From JAWXBM01 sp964470455 (lineage in GTDB: Bacteria; Pseudomonadota; Gammaproteobacteria; Xanthomonadales; SZUA-36), in NCBI GenBank assembly GCA_964470455.1, contig CAYYCX010000120.1:1-12441 (forward strand): 12,441 nt of DNA, read 5' to 3'. The notes under the pieces were generated by a model, which saw nothing but the letters and a program-made list of their open reading frames with translations, ran no database searches and had not been told where the DNA came from. Positions within the stretch are counted from its first letter, which is position 1, and each line of letters begins with the position of its first letter. Of the stretch, positions 7,470 through 12,441 are shown one piece after another. Position numbers and translations under genes: made by a program.

Positions 7470-8030
7470 CCATCTGCGTCTCAATAGCACGATGGTGGTA
7501 AGCCCTTGCTGGCCTGGATAAGGCTAGCAATGTTTCCGGCCCCAGGCGGGTGAAGCCCTTCCTGTCCCCGAGTCCGCCGCCCTGCGGGTGCCCTCGCCAA
7601 TGAGGCAAGGCGGGGGCCGGCAATACTCCTGTCCTGAGTCGGATTGCCTCTCGGGCACATCCGTGTGCCCTCGACCGCCGCCTCGCCGCATTGACTCGGC
7701 GGCTACCAGGGGCCAGGAAGGGCTTCACCCACCCGGGGCCTGCGTCACTAAGAACGTCTGGTAGCCCGATGGCGGTAAGGGATTCCGGGCCAGTTGGACG
7801 CAGCCTCGGGCCGACCGAGTTCCGGCGAAACGAGCGGCAGGGATGCCGCGAGAGGCCCGCCCGAGCAGGAGCGTTTCGGGCCGGTCGCCGGAACGACCGA
7901 GGACCGAGGGCAGCCCTGCGCAGCAGGGCCAAGTCCAGGACCGGAAGCCCTTACCGCCATCGGGCTTCGCTCGTTGTACAGCAGTGGTCCGGAAGGCCTT
8001 ACCGCCATTGGACTACCCAAGCGCAAATGG

Positions 8031-8051
8031 ATCCCGGATCAAGTCCGGGAT
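8031..8051. repeat. REP-like hairpin, right copy
   Basis: ATCCCGGA (8031-8038) pairs with TCCGGGAT (8044-8051) around TCAAG. It is the inverted partner of the left copy at 7449-7469, about 580 bp away, within the right outer arm. Confidence 0.6.
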
Positions 8052-8107
8052 GACGCACGTACTAAACGGCCGGAAGCCCTCACCGCCATCGGACGATAAA
8101 ACCAGAG

Positions 8108-8320
8108 CTACTGCTGGTCGCGGCTGCGCGCCAGTTTGATCACCCAGACGATCATCGGCGCCATCAGCATCAGCCCGAGCAGGATCAGGAAAGGCCAGAT
8201 GCGCACCAGCACCGGCAGGCCGATGTCCACTTGCAGCCAGCCCAACAGGCCCAGCACAACCAGCACACATCCCAGGCCGTCAAGCAGCAACAGGAAAATG
8301 GGAATACTGAACTCCTTCAC
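8108..8320 (-). CDS. Small two-helix inner-membrane protein (DUF1418/YbjC-like?)
   Basis: A 70-residue protein with two hydrophobic segments: residues about 7-28 (PIFLLLLDGLGCVLVVLGLL) and about 40-63 (WPFLILLGLMLMAPMIVWVI), then a short basic tail (KLARSRDQQ). The start is a GTG whose bases overlap the TGA stop of the upstream peptidase gene (GTGA, 4-bp overlap), so translation is probably coupled to it. The layout and the second segment resemble the YbjC/DUF1418 family, but this is by eye and uncertain. The coupling argues for a real gene made together with the peptidase; whether the products interact is unknown. The repeat island lies just downstream. Confidence 0.7.
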   Translation of the reverse strand: MKEFSIPIFLLLLDGLGCVLVVLGLLGWLQVDIGLPVLVRIWPFLILLGLMLMAPMIVWVIKLARSRDQQ

Positions 8321-9360
8321 GGTGTGTCTTTCCTGGTTTCACCCTCGTCCCGGTAAATGCCGATTTCGACATCACCCGCCGTATCCACGCTGGCGCGATA
8401 CATGCCCGCCGTGTTGAATACCATCGCGATATTGCCCTGGTTGTCCATGGCGATGATGCCGCCATCGCCGCCCATTCGCACCAGCTCGCCCATCACCACG
8501 TCGTCGGCAGCCTGCTGCACGCTCACGCCCAGGTACTGGACGCGGGAGCAGATATCACGCGCCACGGTGGCCCGGATGAAATACTCGCCCGTGCCCGTGG
8601 CGCTGACCGCACAGGAGCGGTTGTCGGCATAGGTTCCCGCGCCGATGATAGGCGAGTCGCCAACCCGCCCGTAACTCTTGTTGGTAGTGCCCCCGGTGGA
8701 TGTCGCCGCGGCGAGGTTGCCGTCGGAATCCAGCGCCACAGCGCCCACCGTCGACAGCCAGTGGTCAGCGTACTCCCGCTTCGTGCCGGCTGATCTGTCC
8801 GTGCCTTCGGCTTTGGCCTTCTGCAATTGCTCCCAGCGTCGCTCAGTGTAGAAGTAGGCGTCGTCTTCAAAAGCGATACCCAGTTCGCGAGCGAAGATCT
8901 CGGCGCCTTCACCCATGAGCATCACGTGTGGCGAATCCGTCATCACCTTGCGCGCCAGCAGGATCGGGTTGCGAATGTTGTGCACGCCTGCCACTGCGCC
9001 CGCCTGCAGGTTGGAGCCGTCCATGATGGAAGCGTCCATTTCGTTCTTGCCATCGGCATTGAACACCGCGCCTCGCCCGGCGTTGAACAATGGTGAATCT
9101 TCCAGCCGGGTGACGGCCGCTTCAACCGCATCCAGGCTGCTGCCGCCCAGACGAAGAATGTGGTGACCTGCCTGGACAGCATCCAGCAGGGCGCCGCGAA
9201 TCTGCGCTTCGGCCTGGCGGTCCATTTCTTCCGGGCTCATGGTGCCGGCGCCGGCGTGAATGGCAATGGCAAACTGCGGTCGGTGATCGGCTGTGTCAGC
9301 ACGGGTGTTGAGTGTCAGCAAGGCTGTGACCAGCAGCGCGCAAAAGCGGAAAGTGGGCAT
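8317..9360 (-). CDS. iaaA: Exported isoaspartyl peptidase / L-asparaginase (Ntn-hydrolase)
   Basis: Member of the plant-type asparaginase family, which removes N-terminal isoaspartyl residues from damaged peptides and hydrolyses asparagine. Residues 1-21 form a signal peptide, probably cut after TRA, so the enzyme is likely periplasmic, as in E. coli IaaA. The precursor self-cleaves in front of a catalytic Thr: here Thr204 in HWLSTVGAVALD. Further active-site positions are Thr222 (STGG), Arg232 and Asp235 (YGRVGDSPIIGAGTYAD), and Thr256-Gly257 in the substrate loop. The N-terminal half carries IAIHAGAGT (32-40), LFNAGRGAVFN (91-101) and EMDASIMDG (107-115). The 347 residues are near the usual 320-350. 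GGAG lies 6 bases before the ATG. It overlaps the small membrane protein gene downstream by 4 bp. Family is secure; preference for asparagine or isoaspartyl peptides is not decided by sequence. Confidence 0.93.
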   Translation of the reverse strand: MPTFRFCALLVTALLTLNTRADTADHRPQFAIAIHAGAGTMSPEEMDRQAEAQIRGALLDAVQAGHHILRLGGSSLDAVEAAVTRLEDSPLFNAGRGAVFNADGKNEMDASIMDGSNLQAGAVAGVHNIRNPILLARKVMTDSPHVMLMGEGAEIFARELGIAFEDDAYFYTERRWEQLQKAKAEGTDRSAGTKREYADHWLSTVGAVALDSDGNLAAATSTGGTTNKSYGRVGDSPIIGAGTYADNRSCAVSATGTGEYFIRATVARDICSRVQYLGVSVQQAADDVVMGELVRMGGDGGIIAMDNQGNIAMVFNTAGMYRASVDTAGDVEIGIYRDEGETRKDTP

Positions 9361-9664
9361 GGCATACTCCGGCTCATGATGGGATGGATTGTGCTGCGGG
9401 ATTCAGGCCCAGGCAAGCCTGCATGTGCTTCTCATCCTTGCACAGATGGCGGCAACCGACCCGGAAGCAGCCGGATGCCAGCAATTTTTCCAGAATCGAG
9501 TATGCTTGCAGCAACGCGGCAAAAAAATCAGGGACAGGCCGCTGTTGATTCGGCCATGAGGGAATCAAACATTCAAGGACTACCCGCAGTTGCCGGGCGG
9601 TCCGAGTGTGGCGATTACGTAAAATCCCGCCCACCGGCGAGGGTGTCACCATGAGGGAGAATTC
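9361..9664. other. Divergent spacer between peptidase and cytochrome genes
   Basis: About 300 bp holding the start regions of two divergent genes. On the + side AGGGAG at 9654-9659 is a good ribosome binding site for the cytochrome gene, and TAAAAT at 9620-9625 could be a -10 box, though no matching -35 box is seen. On the - strand an open frame ends at 9374, only 13 bases before the peptidase ATG. Its last 50 residues (from about 9535) contain four Cys in about 18 residues (GCFRVGCRHLCKDEKHMQAC) and look protein-like, but I find no convincing start codon or ribosome binding site, so it is not called as a gene. Confidence 0.5.
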
Positions 9665-11440
9665 ATGAACAGGGTAATCTTTATCGCAACCAGCATTGCA
9701 TGCCTGGCGTTTTCCAACACTTCTCCTGCCCAGGTTACGGAAGAACAGGCGAACATGATTGATACAGGGCGAAAAGTATTCATGGAGGAAACGTTTGATG
9801 GCAATGGCCGCTCCTGCGGTACTTGCCACATTCCTTCAGAGGGTTACAGCATCTTTCCGGCCAGTATCAAGAAACTGAAAAAGAAAGAACGGGAGCTTGT
9901 ATTCGCCTCAAACGTTCCTGGTTTTGAGAATGAAGAGCTGATCCGGACCTTTGCGTTGTTCAATATTTCAGGTGGCCCCGCTCCCCTGTGCCCGGGTGAC
10001 GACCCGGTCTGTTTTGATGACGATGACGGTCACCATGGTCCGATCTTTCGCGCTTCCATGGCCATCCAGGCGCTGGATTCGACCACACAGCTTGCTGTCG
10101 ATATTGATGATGGTGAAGTAGTGCCCAACCCCGACTTTCCCGGTACACCGTTGCTGCCGCCGGAGTGCAGTGAAGGTGTGGAGCTTGAATTGCCGCAGCT
10201 CGGCTGGTCGGGTGACGGATCTCCGGGTACTCCAAAGATTTTGCCAGGGGACGACACCTGCCAGACGCATCATGGCGAGTTTGATGAAGATGCTGACGGG
10301 TCATTCCGCGCATTTGCCACCGGCGCCATCGCGCAACATTTCACCCGCAGCCTGGACCGCATCGTCGGCGTGGATTTCCGCCGCGGCACTGCCGATGAAC
10401 TTGACGCCCTTGAAGCATTCCAGCGCTGGCTGGGTCGCCGTCCCCTGAACGACGAAGAGAACGCCATACAGGGCACGGAGAATGCCACCGAGTTCGACAT
10501 CAATTTACTGGATTTCAAGGATCCGCGCGTGGCTCTGGGTCGCGATCACTATGCGCTTACTCAAGGCGCAGCTTGCGATCGTTGCCATGACAATGGCGGC
10601 GCGCTCAGCAATGACAGCGGCGGCAATGACAACGCCATCACCTCCGTCAGCATGGCAGAAGACGATATCGGCCTGGCCACTGTAGGATTTCCGTTACCCG
10701 AAGACGACGGCGCCATTGTGAATGCGTTTGCCGGAGGGGACGGCGGTGAGATTTTTGGTGCGTTCAATACCCAATCGCTCATCGAGGCCGCGGAGAAAAA
10801 AGCCTGGTTCCACAATCACAAGGTAGTGGATGATTTTGAAGAGGCGATCGCTCATTACGGGACCCTGGATTTTCTGGTAGGGGATCCGGACAAAAATCCA
10901 CGGGGCAGGCCGATCCCTTCAGTGAAGCCCGGGGGTTTCACTCCGGGATCAAGGCTTTTCACACCCGAAAGATCAATGGCGGCGTTGCATTTCGGCAGAA
11001 GAGTGGACGCAGACGGCATTCCGCTGCCTCCGGATACTTTCCCGGCTGGAGACGGGGTCGATCATCTGGGCGCCTTCCTGCGCGCACTGAATGCGTTCTA
11101 CAACCTCCGTGATTGTGAGCGTTTGCTTGGCGAGGCCATGGATCGGCTGGATCTGAATGTTTCGGCTGAGAATCCGCTGGAGCACTGCATGTTGAACCTG
11201 GAAGCCGTTACGCGCGTACTGCATGAATCAAAGCTGCCCTCGCTGTACACGCAGGTGCAGAAGGATGCCAAAAAAGCGGAGAAGAAGCTCAAGGGCATCA
11301 TGAAGGAAGCCGAAGCAGCAACAGGCAAGAAAAAGGTCGATGCCAGGAAGATCGCGAAAGTTCAGGCAAAACTGGCCGATATCGACTTCGAAATCGCTGA
11401 TTTGCGCGATTCCATAGCAACGCAGATGGCGCCATTGTAG
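9665..11440 (+). CDS. Exported di-heme cytochrome c, peroxidase/MauG-like
   Basis: Periplasmic c-type cytochrome with two CxxCH heme sites: CGTCH at 51-55 and CDRCH at 304-308. Residues 1-22 are a signal peptide. The context of the first site (GRKVFMEETFDGNGRSCGTCH) resembles the first heme region of bacterial cytochrome c peroxidases, and TQSLIEAAEKKAWFHNHKVVDDFEEAIAHYG (around 369-399) matches their signature, usually LRNVALTAPYFHDGS with TLEEAV. These enzymes reduce H2O2 with electrons from small cytochromes, or, as in MauG, oxidise a protein substrate. At 591 residues it is much longer than a classic peroxidase (about 330-350). The extra parts are an acidic, Cys-containing insert between the hemes (about 105-210, with CFDDDDGHHGP) and a Lys/Glu-rich coiled coil (about 528-585). 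Extra cysteines occur at 109, 116, 168, 199, 484 and 508. AGGGAG is 5 bases before the ATG. It is convergent with katG. Precise substrate unknown. Confidence 0.85.
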   Translation: MNRVIFIATSIACLAFSNTSPAQVTEEQANMIDTGRKVFMEETFDGNGRSCGTCHIPSEGYSIFPASIKKLKKKERELVFASNVPGFENEELIRTFALFNISGGPAPLCPGDDPVCFDDDDGHHGPIFRASMAIQALDSTTQLAVDIDDGEVVPNPDFPGTPLLPPECSEGVELELPQLGWSGDGSPGTPKILPGDDTCQTHHGEFDEDADGSFRAFATGAIAQHFTRSLDRIVGVDFRRGTADELDALEAFQRWLGRRPLNDEENAIQGTENATEFDINLLDFKDPRVALGRDHYALTQGAACDRCHDNGGALSNDSGGNDNAITSVSMAEDDIGLATVGFPLPEDDGAIVNAFAGGDGGEIFGAFNTQSLIEAAEKKAWFHNHKVVDDFEEAIAHYGTLDFLVGDPDKNPRGRPIPSVKPGGFTPGSRLFTPERSMAALHFGRRVDADGIPLPPDTFPAGDGVDHLGAFLRALNAFYNLRDCERLLGEAMDRLDLNVSAENPLEHCMLNLEAVTRVLHESKLPSLYTQVQKDAKKAEKKLKGIMKEAEAATGKKKVDARKIAKVQAKLADIDFEIADLRDSIATQMAPL

Positions 11441-11459
11441 GGCGCTGGGTATCAATAGC

Positions 11460-11484
11460 CGGGGCCGGCGATTTGCCGGCCCCG
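11460..11484. terminator. Bidirectional hairpin between the cytochrome gene and katG
   Basis: A 10-bp stem: CGGGGCCGGC (11460-11469) pairs with GCCGGCCCCG (11475-11484) around GATTT. It lies 20 bases after the cytochrome stop codon and 26 bases before the katG stop on the other strand. T content after the stem is modest in both directions (TTCATTC on +, CTATTG on -), but position and strength suit a shared terminator. Confidence 0.7.
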
Positions 11485-11509
11485 TTCATTCAAAAGGACT
11501 CTGGGCGCC

Positions 11510-12441
11510 TCACTGTTGGAGGTCGAAGCGGTCCGCATTCATGACTTTGGTCCAGGCTGCAACAAAGTCCTTCACGAACTTCTCCTTGCTGTCGTCCTGG
11601 GCATAAACCTCCGCCAGGGCACGCAGGATGGAGTTCGAACCGAATACCAGGTCGACCCGGGTTGCCGTCCAGCGGGTTTTGCCGGACTTGCGATCCTGGA
11701 TTTCGTACCGATTTTCGCCAACCGGTTGCCAGCGGTATGCCATGTCCGTCAGGTTGACGAAGAAGTCGTTGCTCAGCACACCCACGCGGTCGGTTAACAC
11801 GCCGTGGCTGCTGCCACCGTGGTTGGTGCCGAGCACCCGCATGCCGCCGACCAGCACCGTCATCTCGGGTGCAGTCAGGCCCATCAACTGGGCCCGATCC
11901 AGCAACAGTTCTTCGGCGCTCACGGCGTAGTCCTTCTTCAGCCAGTTGCGAAAGCCGTCATGAACCGGCTCGAGATACTGGAAGCCTTCGACGTCGGTCT
12001 GTTCGGCGGTGGCATCGCCGCGGCCGGGATGAAAAGGTATTTCGATGTCAAAGCCTGCTGCTTTGGCGGCCTGCCCGATACCGGTGTTGCCGGCCAGCAC
12101 GATGACATCGGCGACGCTGGCGCCAGTCTCGGCCGCGATGCCTTCCAGTACCTTCAGCACCTTGGCCAGCCGCTTGGGTTCATTGCCTTCCCAGTCCTTT
12201 TGTGGCGCCAGGCGAATGCGCGCGCCGTTGGCGCCGCCGCGCATGTCCGAACCGCGGAATGTGCGTGCGCTGTCCCAGGCCGTACACACCATCTCGCTGA
12301 TCGACAGGCCGCTGGCGGCAATCTTTGCCTTGACCGCCGCGACATCATATTCGGTGGCGCCGGCCGGAACCGGGTCCTGCCACAGCAGGTCCTCGGCAGG
12401 CACTTCGGGGCCGATGTAACGTGACTTCGGGCCCATGTCGC
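11510..12441 (-). CDS. katG: Catalase-peroxidase KatG, C-terminal part (runs off the window)
   Basis: Heme enzyme that destroys H2O2 by catalase and peroxidase reactions in the cytoplasm. About 310 residues are visible, ending at the TGA at 11510-11512; the frame stays open to the right edge, so the N-terminal half with the heme site is outside. The visible part starts at the domain junction (MGPKSRYIGPEVPAEDLLWQDPVP, typical of KatG) and covers the C-terminal peroxidase-like domain, which binds no heme but is needed for proper folding of the active site. Family blocks seen are AWDSARTFRGSDMRGGANGARIR, LAGNTGIGQAAK, LTAPEMTVLVGGMRVLG, GVLSNDFFVNL and LVFGSNSILRALAEVYA. The end FDLQQ is close to typical KatG C-termini. 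The Met at 12434-12436 is internal, not a start. OxyR control is common for katG but its promoter is not in view. Confidence 0.95.
   Translation of the reverse strand, partial: DMGPKSRYIGPEVPAEDLLWQDPVPAGATEYDVAAVKAKIAASGLSISEMVCTAWDSARTFRGSDMRGGANGARIRLAPQKDWEGNEPKRLAKVLKVLEGIAAETGASVADVIVLAGNTGIGQAAKAAGFDIEIPFHPGRGDATAEQTDVEGFQYLEPVHDGFRNWLKKDYAVSAEELLLDRAQLMGLTAPEMTVLVGGMRVLGTNHGGSSHGVLTDRVGVLSNDFFVNLTDMAYRWQPVGENRYEIQDRKSGKTRWTATRVDLVFGSNSILRALAEVYAQDDSKEKFVKDFVAAWTKVMNADRFDLQQ

Larger units (their letters stand above)
7424..8091. repeat. Composite intergenic repeat island (nested inverted and direct repeats)
   Basis: About 670 bp without a credible gene, between the convergent metF and the small membrane protein gene. 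Outer arms 7424-7473 and 8027-8076 are inverted copies matching at 47 of 50 bases; similarity continues inward to roughly 7508 and 7991. An inner inverted pair (7538-7564 and 7714-7740) matches at 25 of 27 bases. A 22-base unit with core ACCGCCAT and AAGCCCTTACC occurs five times: at about 7490-7511 and 7767-7788 in one orientation, and at 7941-7962, 7989-8010 and 8070-8091 in the other. Smaller perfect hairpins lie at 7653-7670 and 7834-7849. The frames through it translate into low-complexity Arg/Gly/Pro/Ser strings with phrases such as WIPDQVRDD, which are typical of translated dispersed repeats. No transposase is present. It resembles a cluster of REP- or MITE-like elements; its identity is unknown. 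Confidence 0.75.

Noticed and set aside
7941..8091. Three direct copies of a 22-base unit, considered as a CRISPR array
   Set aside because: Spacing is uneven (26 and 59 bases), further copies are inverted, the units vary, and no cas gene is present.
7691..8099. Several overlapping open frames on both strands in the repeat island
   Set aside because: Their Arg/Gly/Pro/Ser-rich products are read from the repeats themselves (WIPDQVRDD-type phrases), and five or more overlap each other in different frames.
11804..12424. Open frame of 206 codons on the + strand opposite katG
   Set aside because: The opposite strand encodes an unmistakable KatG C-terminal domain; this frame has no recognisable features.

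Overview
The window looks like a chromosomal segment of a gammaproteobacterium, probably from a marine, saline or alkaline habitat. The reasons are two adjacent NhaB-type Na+/H+ antiporters, an S-adenosylhomocysteine (SAH) riboswitch in front of ahcY-metF (an arrangement typical of beta- and gammaproteobacteria), and exported c-type cytochrome and isoaspartyl peptidase genes. I cannot name a genus from the sequence alone. There is no sign of phage, plasmid, transposase or CRISPR; most genes are housekeeping or stress genes.

Layout. 1-302: a small coiled-coil membrane protein on the + strand, meeting the first nhaB tail to tail. 303-3451: two tandem nhaB paralogues, both on the - strand. 3452-3626: divergent promoter region with a good sigma70 promoter for metK and a perfect 9-bp inverted repeat over its -10 box. 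3627-7421: a SAM-cycle block on the + strand, metK, then a 265-bp spacer packed with five consecutive inverted repeats and an SAH riboswitch, then ahcY and metF. 7422-8100: a gene-free island of nested inverted and direct repeats between convergent genes. 8108-9360 (- strand): an exported isoaspartyl peptidase/asparaginase overlapping a small two-helix membrane protein by 4 bp. 9361-9664: a divergent spacer. 9665-11440: an exported di-heme cytochrome c peroxidase/MauG-like protein. 11460-11484: a strong hairpin between convergent genes. 11510 to the right edge (- strand): the C-terminal part of catalase-peroxidase KatG, which continues beyond the window.

How the genes work together. MetK makes SAM, AhcY removes the SAH left after methylation, and MetF makes the methyl-tetrahydrofolate used to remethylate homocysteine. 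The riboswitch would raise ahcY-metF expression when SAH builds up. The two NhaB proteins would export Na+ and support pH control. KatG and the di-heme peroxidase-like protein could both act on peroxide, in the cytoplasm and periplasm respectively; this link is inferred from position and family only.

I found no clearly new multi-gene system. The points most worth a second look are the hairpin array between metK and ahcY, the composite repeat island after metF, the palindrome over the metK promoter, and the unusual C-terminus of the di-heme cytochrome.
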